47,629 nucleotides of DNA from Rhodocyclales bacterium RIFCSPLOWO2_02_FULL_63_24. Lineage in GTDB: Bacteria; Pseudomonadota; Gammaproteobacteria; Burkholderiales; Rhodocyclaceae. Location: the NCBI GenBank assembly GCA_001828935.1, contig MHZX01000055.1, positions 1 through 47,629 on the forward strand, given 5' to 3'. Under the pieces are notes generated by a model. That model was not told the origin of the DNA. It saw only the letters and a program-made list of their open reading frames with translations, and ran no database searches. Every line of letters begins with the position of its first letter. The stretch's first letter is position 1. The position numbers were made by a program, and so were the translations under genes. This document shows, piece by piece, positions 39,731 through 47,629 of this stretch.

Positions 39731-40954
39731 TCAGCTTGCGGTGGCCAGTCGCCGCGATTCGAGGCTGCGCTCGTCGATCGGCAGGTGGATCAATGCCGAG
39801 AGGATGCCCAGCAGGATGCAGATGCCCCATACCGTGTCGTAGGCGCCGGTGGCGTCGAACAGCTTGCCGCCGAGCCAGACGCCGAGGAAGCTGCCGACCT
39901 GGTGGCTGAAGAACACCAGTCCGGAGAGCATGCCGAGGAAGCGCACGCCGAACACCTGGGCGACGATCGCGTTGGTCAGCGGCACCGTGGACAGCCAGAG
40001 CAGGCCCATCGCGGCCGAGAACAGATAGACGCTGACGGCGGACAGCGGCGTCCAGAGAAACAGACTGATCACCACGCTGCGCGCGGCATAGATGCCGGCC
40101 AGCACATGGCGCTTGGGCAGGCGGTTGCCGAGGTGGCCGGCGCTGTAGCTGCCGAACACGTTGAACAGGCCGATCAGCGCCAGCGCGGTCATGCCGACTT
40201 CGGCGCCCATGCCCTTGTCGATCAGGTAAGTCGGGAAATGCACGCCGATGAACACCACCTGGAAGCCGCAGACGAAATAGCCGGCGATCAGCAGGACGAA
40301 GCTTTTCTCGCGCATGGCCTCGCCCAGCGCCTCGCGCGCCGTCTGGCCGTGGCCCGAGGCGCCGGCTACCAAGCCCTTGGTCAATGCACCGCCGAGCGGG
40401 ACGATCAGCAGGGCTGAGGCGGCGAACACCAGCAGGGTGCCGAACCAACCCATGCCGCCGATCAGACCCGAGGCCACCGGGATCATCAGGAACTGGCCGA
40501 AGGAGCCGGCCGCGGCCACCACGCCCATCGCCCAGCCGCGCTTGGCGTCGGGCACCAGCTTGCCCATCGCGGCGAACACCACGCTGTAGGTACAGCCGCT
40601 TTGCGCCGCGCCGATCATCAGGCCGGCGCTGGCGGCGAGGCCGCTGCCGGTCGCCGAGTAAGCCATGCCGACCAGGCCCAGTGCATAGAGGATGCTGGCG
40701 CCCCACAGCACGCGCCGCGCGCCGTAGCGGTCGGCCAGCCAGCCGGCGAAGGGCTGCGTCGCGCCCCACATCAGGTTCTGCAACGCCAGGGCGAAGGAGA
40801 ATACTTCGCGGCTCCACTGGTGCTCCATGCTCATCGGCGTCAGGAACAGGCCGAAGGTATGGCGGATGCCCATCGCCACGCAGACGATCAGCGCGGCGAA
40901 GATGAGCACGGTGGAAAGCGGGCGCTGTGGCGTCGGGGCGGCGGAATTTGTCAT
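39731..40954 (-). CDS. MFS transporter
   Basis: This 407-residue inner-membrane protein has about 12 hydrophobic segments and the major facilitator motif A variant 'GWLADRYGARRVLWGASIL' after TM2 (about 71-89). 'GWAMGVVAAAGSFGQFLMIP' and 'VMGLLWLSTVPLTN'-like text (read here as AMGLLWLSTVPLTN) resemble the MCT/OxlT-like branch of anion or monocarboxylate carriers. A cytoplasmic loop with 'GASGHGQTAREALGEAMREK' lies between TM6 and TM7. It is divergent from greB with 44 bp between the starts. The substrate cannot be inferred from the neighbours. It is GC-rich like the rest of the right arm. Confidence 0.85.
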   Translation of the reverse strand: MTNSAAPTPQRPLSTVLIFAALIVCVAMGIRHTFGLFLTPMSMEHQWSREVFSFALALQNLMWGATQPFAGWLADRYGARRVLWGASILYALGLVGMAYSATGSGLAASAGLMIGAAQSGCTYSVVFAAMGKLVPDAKRGWAMGVVAAAGSFGQFLMIPVASGLIGGMGWFGTLLVFAASALLIVPLGGALTKGLVAGASGHGQTAREALGEAMREKSFVLLIAGYFVCGFQVVFIGVHFPTYLIDKGMGAEVGMTALALIGLFNVFGSYSAGHLGNRLPKRHVLAGIYAARSVVISLFLWTPLSAVSVYLFSAAMGLLWLSTVPLTNAIVAQVFGVRFLGMLSGLVFFSHQVGSFLGVWLGGKLFDATGAYDTVWGICILLGILSALIHLPIDERSLESRRLATAS

Positions 40955-40998
40955 GCTTTGAATGTTAACATTTAATTTTTGTTGGCTATTTCCATCAC

Positions 40999-41544
40999 GT
41001 GAACAAGGCTTTTGTCAAAGAATCGAATGATGAGGACGAGGACGAAGCGCCTGAGTCCGGCATTCCCGCCGGCACCAAGAACTACATGACGGTGCGCGGA
41101 CATGCCGCTTTGCGCGCCGAGTTCGAGCACCTGGTCAAGGTCGAGCGTCCCGCCATGGTCCAGGTGGTGTCCTGGGCCGCCGGCAATGGCGACCGCTCGG
41201 AGAACGGCGACTACATCTATGGCAAGAAGCGGCTGCGCGAGATCGACCGGCGCATTCGCTTCCTGAGCAAGCGCCTGGAGTCGGCGGTGATCGTCGATCC
41301 GGCGCAGCAGGAGAATTGCGAACAGGTGTTTTTTGCCGCCACCGTCACCGTCCGCGATGCCGACGGCGCGGAGGCCACCTACCAGATCGTCGGCATCGAC
41401 GAAGCCAATGCGATGGAAGGCCGCATCAGCTGGATCTCGCCGCTGGCGCGCGCCCTGCTCAAGGCGCGCGAAGGCGACACGGTGCACTTCGACAGCCCGG
41501 GGGGCTTGCGCGAAATCGATATCCTCGAAATTCGCTACGAGTGA
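40999..41544 (+). CDS. greB: Transcription elongation factor GreB
   Basis: This 181-residue protein starts with GTG at 40999. It has an acidic N-terminal extension ('KESNDEDEDEAPESG') and then the GreA/GreB coiled coil: 'NYMTVRGHAALRAEFEHLVK' and 'NGDRSENGDYIYGKKRLREI' with 'DRRIRFLSKRLESAVIVDP'. The acidic pair at the coiled-coil tip lies in 'DRSENGDY'. The C-terminal FKBP-like domain ends 'PLARALLKAREGDTVHF'. GreB stimulates RNA polymerase cleavage of backtracked RNA. It converges with the heme A synthase gene, one base separating the stops. Confidence 0.93.
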   Translation: MNKAFVKESNDEDEDEAPESGIPAGTKNYMTVRGHAALRAEFEHLVKVERPAMVQVVSWAAGNGDRSENGDYIYGKKRLREIDRRIRFLSKRLESAVIVDPAQQENCEQVFFAATVTVRDADGAEATYQIVGIDEANAMEGRISWISPLARALLKAREGDTVHFDSPGGLREIDILEIRYE

Positions 41545-41545
41545 A

Positions 41546-42577
41546 TCAGGCGCGCCTGATCGCGTGATTCGTCCACAGCACCAGGCCGAACAGCACCATC
41601 GCTCCGGCCTGATGGGTGGCGGCTAGCGCCACCGGGACCTGCAGCAGCAGTGTGGCGATGCCGAGGCTGACCTGCACCGCCAGCCAGAGTGTCAGCGCCA
41701 CCGCCGCCGTCCGCGCGGAAGGCGTTTCGTTCCATGTCCGCCAGGAAAACCAGGGAATCAGGCCCATCAACAGCCACGCGATCAGGCGATGGTCGAACTG
41801 CACGGTGGCCATGTTGGTGAAGAAATTCAACCATAGCGGTTCCACCATCAGGATCTCGGGCGGGACGAAATGCCCGTTCATCAGCGGGAAGGTGTTGTAG
41901 GCCAGCCCGGCATGGATGCCGGCGACCAGCGCGCCCGACAGCACCATGACGAACACCAGCGCCACCAGCCAGGTGCCAAGACGCAACGTGAGCGAAGTCG
42001 GCGTGTCGCCAGCGCCGACTTGCGCCTTCCGCGGCTGCAGCATGCCCAGCCCGGTCCAGCCCATCAGGCCGAACAGCAGGAAGGCCAGCCCCAGGTGTGC
42101 GGCGAGCCGGTACTGCGAGACGCGCGGATCGTCGACCAGGCCGCTTTTGACCATGTACCAGCCCATCGCACCCTGCAGGCCGCCGAGAATGAAGAAGCCG
42201 AACACCTTGACGGCCAGCGCGCCGCGCAGCTTGCCGCGAATCAGGAACCAGGCGTAGGGAAGGAAGAACACCAGGCCGATGCTGCGGCCCAGCAGCCGGT
42301 GCGCCCACTCCCACCAGAAGATGAACTGGAAGCCGTCGAGCGTCATGTCGTGATTGCGCTGGATGAACTCCGGCGTCTGCTGGTACTTGGCGAAGAGTTC
42401 CATCCAGTCGGCATGGGAAAGCGGCGGCAGGGCGCCGATCAGCGGCTTCCACTCGACGATGGAAAGTCCCGAGTGGGTCAGGCGCGTCACGCCGCCGACC
42501 ACCATGGTCAGGAACACCATGGCGCAGCAGGCGAACAGCCACCAGGCCACGGCGCGTTGAGAGTTATTCGTGTTCAT
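41546..42577 (-). CDS. ctaA: Heme A synthase, COX15/CtaA family
   Basis: This protein of 343 residues from the ATG at 42577 ([13 protein letters not shown]) has eight predicted transmembrane segments. Heme-ligand histidine regions are visible: '[19 protein letters not shown]' after TM1, '[18 protein letters not shown]', '[14 protein letters not shown]', '[17 protein letters not shown]' and '[16 protein letters not shown]'. The '[10 protein letters not shown]' and 'EWAHRLLGR' blocks are typical of the alpha/beta/gammaproteobacterial and mitochondrial COX15 type. It oxidises heme O to heme A for aa3-type oxidases. The longer open frame lacks a sensible start and overlaps moaC deeply; the chosen ATG overlaps the moaC stop by four bases (ATGA), implying translational coupling. 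Confidence 0.92.
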   Translation of the reverse strand: MNTNNSQRAVAWWLFACCAMVFLTMVVGGVTRLTHSGLSIVEWKPLIGALPPLSHADWMELFAKYQQTPEFIQRNHDMTLDGFQFIFWWEWAHRLLGRSIGLVFFLPYAWFLIRGKLRGALAVKVFGFFILGGLQGAMGWYMVKSGLVDDPRVSQYRLAAHLGLAFLLFGLMGWTGLGMLQPRKAQVGAGDTPTSLTLRLGTWLVALVFVMVLSGALVAGIHAGLAYNTFPLMNGHFVPPEILMVEPLWLNFFTNMATVQFDHRLIAWLLMGLIPWFSWRTWNETPSARTAAVALTLWLAVQVSLGIATLLLQVPVALAATHQAGAMVLFGLVLWTNHAIRRA

Positions 42578-43086
42578 TTGCGGTCCGCATCTGCCAGCCA
42601 GTGTCCCGATTTGCCGCCAGCCTTTTCCAGCAGGCGAATCTCTTCGATGATCATGCCGCGATCGGCAGCCTTGCACATGTCATAGATGGTCAGCAGTCCG
42701 ACGGACACCGCCGTCAGCGCTTCCATTTCGACACCGGTGCGGCCGACGGTTTCCGCTGTCACTTCGATGCTCACCCGGTGGCGTTCGGCGTCGAGCGTGA
42801 ACTCGACGGCGACGCGGGTCAGCGCCAGCGGATGGCACAGCGGAATCAGTTCGGAGGTGCGCTTGCTGCCCTGGATCGCCGCGATGCGGGCGACGCCCAG
42901 CACGTCGCCTTTCTTCGCCGAGCCGCCGGCGATCAGGGCGAAGGTGGCGGGCGCCATGCGGATGTGGCCCTGCGCGCGCGCGACGCGGGTGGTTTCGGAC
43001 TTGGCGCCGACGTCGACCATATGGGCCTGGCCAGCGGCGTCGAAGTGGGTCAGCGGTGCAGCGGGAGGCGTCAGTGGAGGCTTCAT
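42574..43086 (-). CDS. moaC: Cyclic pyranopterin monophosphate synthase MoaC
   Basis: This 170-residue protein, from the ATG at 43086 (AAGG about eight bases upstream), catalyses the second step of molybdenum cofactor synthesis. The family blocks are '[20 protein letters not shown]', '[20 protein letters not shown]', '[18 protein letters not shown]' and '[20 protein letters not shown]' with 'CKAADRGM' after it, which hold the conserved active-site Lys, His, Glu and Asp residues. It is complete. It overlaps the heme A synthase start and is divergent from the BepA-like gene, with 49 bp between. Confidence 0.95.
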   Translation of the reverse strand: MKPPLTPPAAPLTHFDAAGQAHMVDVGAKSETTRVARAQGHIRMAPATFALIAGGSAKKGDVLGVARIAAIQGSKRTSELIPLCHPLALTRVAVEFTLDAERHRVSIEVTAETVGRTGVEMEALTAVSVGLLTIYDMCKAADRGMIIEEIRLLEKAGGKSGHWLADADRK

Positions 43087-43135
43087 GAAATACCTTGTCA
43101 CAACTCGTTTTTTGCGGAGTCGCTATCATAGCGGT

Positions 43136-44602
43136 ATGAAATTTTATCCGCTTGCCAGCGCTCTGATCCTTGGTTTCGGCATTCTTTCGGCCCCCCCCTT
43201 GTCGGTGGCGGAAGGCCTGCCCGATCTGGGCGAGGCGGCGCAAACCGAGTTTTCGCCGGCGATGGAGCGTCGCATCGGCGAATCGGTGATGCTCGAAATC
43301 CGTCGCGACCCTGCCTGGCTGGACGATCCCGAGATCACCAGCTATCTCAATCGGCTGGGCAACCGTCTCTCATCGCAGAGCCAGGAACTACGTCAGGAAT
43401 TCGAGTTTTTCGCCCTGCGCGATCCCACCCTTAATGCATTTGCCATGCCCGGCGGCTATATCGGCGTGCATAGCGGGCTGATTCTCGCCGCGGCATCCGA
43501 ATCCGAACTGGCTTCGGTGCTGGCGCACGAAATCTCCCACGTCACGCAGCGTCACCTGGCGCGCCTGATCAACAAGTCGGGACAAGGCCAGATCACCAGC
43601 TTGCTGGCCCTGGCGGTGGCGATCCTCGCCGCCCGCAGCAGTCCCGATCTGGCGGTGGGCGCGGCCATGGCCGGGCAGGGCGCCGCGATCCAGAACCAGT
43701 TGAACTACTCGCGCGACTTCGAGCGCGAGGCGGATCGTATCGGACTGGGCCTGCTGGAGCGCTCCGGTTTCGACATCCGCGGCATGAGCGGCTTCTTCAA
43801 TCGCCTGCAGCAGTTCGGCCGCCTCTACGAGAATAACGCCCCCGGCTATTTGCGGACCCACCCCCTGACCACCGAGCGCCTGGCCGACATGGGCAACCGG
43901 ATCCAGGGCCGGCCCTACAAGCAGGTGACCGATTCGCTCGAGTTCCAGCTGGTGCGGGCCAAGCTGCGCGCGCAGGAGGGCACGTCGCGCGATGCCGTGA
44001 CGGAGTTCGAGACCCGGCTCAAGGATCGCAGCTTTGCCGGCAGCGAAGCGGCCATGCGCTATGGCCTGGCGCAGGCCCGTGCGCGCGACGGCAACATCGC
44101 CGCTGCGGAGAAGGAACTGGGCGAGTTGCGTCGCCTGAAAGCGGTATCGCCGATGATCGAAACCTTCGCCGCACAACTGCGGCTGAAACAGGGCGATGCC
44201 GCGGGGGCGGTCAGGATTCTGCGCGCCGCGCAGCCGCGTTTTCCGCAGGAACGCGCGATCGCCTACGGCCTGGTCGAATCGCTGCTGGAAGCCCGCCTGC
44301 CGCAGGACGCGGTCAGGGTGACCGAAGACGATCTGCAGAGCTATCCCTCGGACCCACACATGCATGCCATGCAGGCGAAGACGTATTCCGTGCTCGGCAA
44401 GCGCCTGCTGCAGCATCGCGCGCAAGCCGAAGCCTACGCCTTGCAAGGCCAGCTCCCGGCGGCGGTGGAACAACTGGAGCTGGCGCAAAAGTCCGGCGAC
44501 GGCAACTTCTACGAACAGTCGCAGGTCGACGCGCGGCTGCGCGAGCTGAAAAAGCGTGTGGCCGACGACGCCAAGCTGGCCAAGGAAGCCAAGGGGAAAT
44601 AG
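43136..44602 (+). CDS. bepA: BepA/YfgC-like periplasmic M48 protease with TPR domain
   Basis: This 488-residue protein starts at the ATG at 43136, giving the signal peptide '[20 protein letters not shown]' with cleavage likely after SVA. The M48 catalytic motif '[17 protein letters not shown]' has HEISH at residues 131-135, and '[20 protein letters not shown]' contains the third zinc ligand. '[20 protein letters not shown]' is the family substrate block. The C-terminal half (about 290-480) is helical with TPR-like pairs. In E. coli BepA assists LptD assembly and degrades stalled outer-membrane proteins. The longer upstream open frame is a shadow of moaC. It is followed closely by the MoxR-type ATPase gene. 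Confidence 0.9.
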   Translation: MKFYPLASALILGFGILSAPPLSVAEGLPDLGEAAQTEFSPAMERRIGESVMLEIRRDPAWLDDPEITSYLNRLGNRLSSQSQELRQEFEFFALRDPTLNAFAMPGGYIGVHSGLILAAASESELASVLAHEISHVTQRHLARLINKSGQGQITSLLALAVAILAARSSPDLAVGAAMAGQGAAIQNQLNYSRDFEREADRIGLGLLERSGFDIRGMSGFFNRLQQFGRLYENNAPGYLRTHPLTTERLADMGNRIQGRPYKQVTDSLEFQLVRAKLRAQEGTSRDAVTEFETRLKDRSFAGSEAAMRYGLAQARARDGNIAAAEKELGELRRLKAVSPMIETFAAQLRLKQGDAAGAVRILRAAQPRFPQERAIAYGLVESLLEARLPQDAVRVTEDDLQSYPSDPHMHAMQAKTYSVLGKRLLQHRAQAEAYALQGQLPAAVEQLELAQKSGDGNFYEQSQVDARLRELKKRVADDAKLAKEAKGK

Positions 44603-44609
44603 GTTCCGT

Positions 44610-45449
44610 ATGAACGCCTCCCAAGCAACCGGACGCGCCGCTCCCCTCGCACTCGCCACGCCGCTGGTGCGGCTCGACAGCGAGCCCTACTACCACGCCA
44701 CCGGCGATGAACTGGAGGTCTTTGCCGCCGCCGCCAAAAGCGGCCTGCCGGTGATGCTCAAGGGTCCCACCGGCTGCGGCAAGACACGCTTCGTCGAGCA
44801 CATGGCCTGGCGCCTGCAGCGGCCGCTGGTCACCGTCGCCTGTCACGACGACCTGACCACCGCCGACCTGGTCGGACGCTATCTGATCGTCGGCGACGAA
44901 ACCGTCTGGATGGACGGACCGCTCACCGCCGCCGTGCGTGCCGGCGCCATCTGCTACCTCGACGAGATCGTCGAGGCGCGCAAGGACACCACGGTGGTGA
45001 TCCATCCGCTGACCGATTCGCGTCGCGCGCTGCCGGTCGAAAAGCGCGGCGAGTACCTTGAGGCGCCGCCGGATTTCATGCTGGTGATTTCCTACAACCC
45101 CGGCTACCAGAGCGTCCTGAAGGAGATGAAGCCGAGCACGCGGCAGCGTTTCGTGGCCCTGGATTTCGACTATCCGGAAGGCGACATCGAAGCGCGCATC
45201 GTCGGCCACGAAGGCGGCGTCGATGACGATACGGCGAAGAAGCTGGTCAAGCTCGGCGGCCTGACGCGCAAGCTGAAAGGTGCCGGACTCGACGAGGGCG
45301 CCGGCACGCGCCTGCTGGTGCATGCCGCGCAACTGATCGCCAGCGGCATGGCGCCGGCCGTCGCCTGCACCGCCGCCATCGCGCGCCCGCTGGCCGATGA
45401 AGCCGATACCCGCGACGCGCTGGACGACCTGATCAGCGCGGTTTTCTGA
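44610..45449 (+). CDS. MoxR-type AAA+ ATPase, CbbQ/NorQ/GpvN family
   Basis: This 279-residue AAA+ ATPase has Walker A 'GPTGCGKT' at residues 52-59, Walker B '[19 protein letters not shown]' with D118-E119, sensor 1 '[20 protein letters not shown]' and the C-terminal CbbQ_C helices. '[20 protein letters not shown]' is a family hallmark. It pairs with the VWA protein 6 bp downstream. Such pairs remodel metal enzymes: CbbQO activates Rubisco and NorQD matures nitric oxide reductase. Neither Rubisco nor norCB is in the window, so the client is open. The ATG at 44610 follows the bepA-like stop by 7 bp. Confidence 0.9.
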   Translation: MNASQATGRAAPLALATPLVRLDSEPYYHATGDELEVFAAAAKSGLPVMLKGPTGCGKTRFVEHMAWRLQRPLVTVACHDDLTTADLVGRYLIVGDETVWMDGPLTAAVRAGAICYLDEIVEARKDTTVVIHPLTDSRRALPVEKRGEYLEAPPDFMLVISYNPGYQSVLKEMKPSTRQRFVALDFDYPEGDIEARIVGHEGGVDDDTAKKLVKLGGLTRKLKGAGLDEGAGTRLLVHAAQLIASGMAPAVACTAAIARPLADEADTRDALDDLISAVF

Positions 45450-45455
45450 GTTTGT

Positions 45456-47522
45456 ATGAGCGAACGCAAGCTCTTCGCGCACGAGCTCGAAGTGCGGCTC
45501 GACGAACTGCTGCTGTTGTCCCTGCGCCAGCGTTCGGCGGCGGAGCCGGCGGCGCAACTCGAAGCCCTGCCGCGCGCGCTGCAGGAGCGCGTGCTGCACT
45601 GGGCGGGCGTCGCGGCGCAAACCTCGGATGATCTCGGCTGGCTGATCGCCTCGCTTGCCGCCGAGCAGGCGGCCGCTCTTGGCGAGCAGCTCGACGACTG
45701 GGCGCGCGCCGGTCTCGATGCCTATGACTGCAGCGGGCTCGCCGCCACGCGCAAGGCCCTGAACGAGTTCACTGCGGCGAGCAGGGCCCGCGCGCTGCGG
45801 TCGCAGGACAGCGTTTCATTCGGCGCGGTCGAGGGCCGCCTGTCGCGCTTCCTGCAGGCGCTGGACGGCCGGCCGCTGCGGTTGGTCGGCGGCCAGAGGG
45901 CCTGGACCGATACCGAAACCCTGTGGCTGCCGGAACGGCTCGATGCGGCGTCCGACGCGGCCGGCAACCGGCGCCTGTACAAGATCATTGCAACCCTGCT
46001 CTGGGCGCAGACGCGCTTCGGCACCTTCACTATCGATCCCGAACCCGAGCTGGGCCAATGGCCCGACCGCGAGCGCGCGCTGGCCTGGTTCGCGTTGTTC
46101 GAGTCGATGCGCCTCGAAGCCTGCATCGCCGCCGAGCTGCCCGGCCTCGCGCAGGAAATCGCCCGTCAGCGCGGGCCGTGGCCGGCAGCACTGGCGGCGA
46201 CGGCCGCCGACTTGGCGCGGCCGCAGGCGACGGCCGCCGACAGCCTCGCCTGCATGGCGGAGTTGCGAAGAGTCGGCGCCGGCGACACGCCGAATTTCGC
46301 CCACGTCGGCGCGCTCGATCCGCTTGCCGCGCGCCGCGTGCGGGCGGCGCGCATCGCACGCGAGACGGCCGTGCTGCGGCGCGCCCTCAATGTGCTGGCG
46401 GCGATGGATGGCAAGGCGGGCGCGGCGAAAAATGCCGACTACCCGCCGCTCGCGGCGGAAGCCGGGATGCAGGTGCCCGACCCATATGCCGATCTGCTCG
46501 CCCTGCCGCCGGCGGCGCAAGAGGCGGCGAAGTCGCTGCTGCAGGATCTCGGCGCGATTCCGCCCGAAGCCCTGCATGCCGCCGGGCCGGGGGCGTGGCA
46601 GCCGGTCGATGGCGTCGAACAGTATGTGGCGGCAGGCGTCACCACCCAGCCCGACGCCTTCTATGACGAGTGGGACTACCGGCGCGGTGCCTGGCGACAC
46701 CACTGGTGCCACCTCTACGAAATGCAGGCGCCGGTCGGCGATCATGAATGGGTCGCCGGGGTGCGCAGCCGCCATGCCCATCTGATCCGCAGCGTGCGCC
46801 GCCGTTTCGAGGCCCTGCGCGGCGAGGACAAGCCGCAGAAGCGCCAGTTCGAGGGCGAGGAGATCGACTTCGATGCGCAGGTCGAGGCGCGCGCGGATCG
46901 CAAGAGCGGCAGCGAGCCCTCGCCGCGCCTGTTCGTCCATCGCCGCCGCATCGAGCGTTCGCTGGCCGTCATGTTCATGGTCGACATGAGCGGCTCGACC
47001 AAGGGCTGGGTCAATGATGCCGAGCGCGAATCGCTGGTGCTGCTGTGCGAGGCGATCGAGGCGCTGGGCGACAGCTATGCCATCTACGGCTTTTCCGGCT
47101 GGACGCGGACGCACTGTGACATCTACCCGATCAAGCGTTTTGCCGATCGCTACGATGCCGGCACGCGCAGCCGCATCGCCGGCATCGAGGCCCGCGATTA
47201 CACGCGCATGGGCGTCGCCGTGCGCCATCTGTCGGGCCTGCTGGTGCGCCAGAACACCCGCCACAAGCTGTTGGTGACGCTGTCCGACGGCCGTCCCGAC
47301 GACTACGGCGACGAGTATCGCGGCCGCTATGGCATCGAGGACACCCGCCGCGCCCTGCTCGAAGCGCGCGAAAAGGGCATCCGCAGCTACTGCGTGACCA
47401 TCGACCGCCACGGTGCCGACTACCTGCCGCAGCTCTACGGCCCGGCGCATTACGCGGTGATCGACGACGCCAGGAAGCTGCCGCAGAAGATCGCCGAAAT
47501 CTATCGCAAACTGACTGGCTGA
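45456..47522 (+). CDS. VWA-domain protein, CbbO/NorD family
   Basis: This 688-residue protein has a helical, Ala/Arg-rich N-terminal region (1-480) and a C-terminal von Willebrand factor A domain. The MIDAS motif is complete: 'VMFMVDMSGSTKGWVNDAE' with D510-x-S-x-S, then 'RDYTRMGVAVRHLSGLL' and 'KLLVTLSDGRPDDYGDEYRG' for the second and third loops. It follows the MoxR-type ATPase by 6 bp, the standard arrangement in which the VWA protein acts as adaptor between ATPase and client enzyme. A large antisense open frame across it is a by-product of high GC. Whether it serves Rubisco, nitric oxide reductase or another enzyme is not visible here. Confidence 0.9.
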   Translation: MSERKLFAHELEVRLDELLLLSLRQRSAAEPAAQLEALPRALQERVLHWAGVAAQTSDDLGWLIASLAAEQAAALGEQLDDWARAGLDAYDCSGLAATRKALNEFTAASRARALRSQDSVSFGAVEGRLSRFLQALDGRPLRLVGGQRAWTDTETLWLPERLDAASDAAGNRRLYKIIATLLWAQTRFGTFTIDPEPELGQWPDRERALAWFALFESMRLEACIAAELPGLAQEIARQRGPWPAALAATAADLARPQATAADSLACMAELRRVGAGDTPNFAHVGALDPLAARRVRAARIARETAVLRRALNVLAAMDGKAGAAKNADYPPLAAEAGMQVPDPYADLLALPPAAQEAAKSLLQDLGAIPPEALHAAGPGAWQPVDGVEQYVAAGVTTQPDAFYDEWDYRRGAWRHHWCHLYEMQAPVGDHEWVAGVRSRHAHLIRSVRRRFEALRGEDKPQKRQFEGEEIDFDAQVEARADRKSGSEPSPRLFVHRRRIERSLAVMFMVDMSGSTKGWVNDAERESLVLLCEAIEALGDSYAIYGFSGWTRTHCDIYPIKRFADRYDAGTRSRIAGIEARDYTRMGVAVRHLSGLLVRQNTRHKLLVTLSDGRPDDYGDEYRGRYGIEDTRRALLEAREKGIRSYCVTIDRHGADYLPQLYGPAHYAVIDDARKLPQKIAEIYRKLTG

Positions 47523-47556
47523 GCCGGCGTCAATGACAACAACCCAAGGTGAGAAG

Positions 47557-47629
47557 ATGAGCGAGTTTTCAGGCGAATTTTCCAACAGAGTGGCCCTCGT
47601 CACGGGATCGAGCAGCGGCATCGGCGAGG
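47557..47629 (+). CDS. Short-chain dehydrogenase/reductase, N-terminal fragment
   Basis: The frame starts at ATG 47557 (AAGGTGAG upstream) and reads MSEFSGEFSNRVALVTGSSS then GIGE before the window ends. 'VALVTGSSSGIG' is the TGxxxGIG cofactor motif of classical SDRs. It begins 34 bp after the VWA gene and may be in the same operon. Nothing more can be said about its substrate. Confidence 0.75.
   Translation, partial: MSEFSGEFSNRVALVTGSSSGIGE

Noticed and set aside
39651..40817. A 388-residue minus-strand frame overlapping the MFS gene
   Set aside because: It is in another frame of the same strand, Arg/Gly/Pro-rich and without membrane segments, while the MFS frame has about 12.
43388..45620. 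Minus-strand frames of 423 and 435 residues opposite the BepA-like and MoxR-type genes
   Set aside because: They mirror well-recognised plus-strand genes and show no family motifs.
45816..47621. A 601-residue minus-strand frame opposite the VWA protein
   Set aside because: High-GC shadow frame; the plus-strand protein has an intact VWA domain and MIDAS motif.

Overview
The window looks like a chromosome segment of a motile Gram-negative betaproteobacterium, possibly Rhodocyclales-like. The flagellins, RdgC, heme A synthase, MoaC, GreB and a CbbQ/NorQ + CbbO/NorD pair fit that group. The lineage is an inference from gene content, not a computed assignment. I saw no rRNA, tRNA, CRISPR array or insertion sequence.

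Region 1 (1-12812) is a surface-glycan cluster. A long minus-strand operon runs from about 11472 down to past the left edge: GalE-like epimerase, GmhA-like sugar isomerase, RmlB-like SDR, methyltransferase, two-subunit ThDP dehydrogenase E1 (alpha, beta), SDR, FkbM methyltransferase, acetolactate-synthase-like ThDP enzyme, methyltransferase-like protein, TIGR04372-type glycosyltransferase and the start of a zinc alcohol dehydrogenase. A second TIGR04372-type gene diverges at 11550. Two different ThDP systems without an E2 partner suggest carbon-chain modification of a sugar (hypothesis).

Region 2 (12813-28067) holds the most unusual feature, one 14.3-kb gene for a 4776-residue protein. Residues 5-4477 are 559 tandem octapeptides, roughly [IV]-A-A-L-T-T-T-Q, whose length arithmetic closes exactly if one single-residue insertion is allowed. 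The octads are organised into 10-octad (240 bp) and 7-octad (168 bp) modules in changing order, including six consecutive 10+7 units of 408 bp. The C-terminus has EF-hand-like DxNxDG loops and a tail resembling type I secreted adhesins. A consensus sigma-54 promoter lies about 470 bp upstream, and a strong terminator follows.

Region 3 (28091-29901) encodes RdgC and an M48 metallopeptidase. Region 4 (29976-39580, minus strand) is a late flagellar cluster: two paralogous flagellins, FlaG, FliD, FliS, FliT, FliK, an FlhB C-terminal homologue and a YcgR-type PilZ protein. One flagellin has a FliA (sigma-28) promoter and the other a sigma-54 promoter. A small unrecognised gene just upstream also has a sigma-54 site, so the giant repeat protein may be expressed together with part of the motility programme.

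Region 5 (39731-47629) is GC-rich housekeeping DNA: an MFS transporter, GreB, heme A synthase, MoaC, a BepA-like periplasmic protease, a MoxR-type AAA+ ATPase with its VWA partner, and the beginning of an SDR gene.
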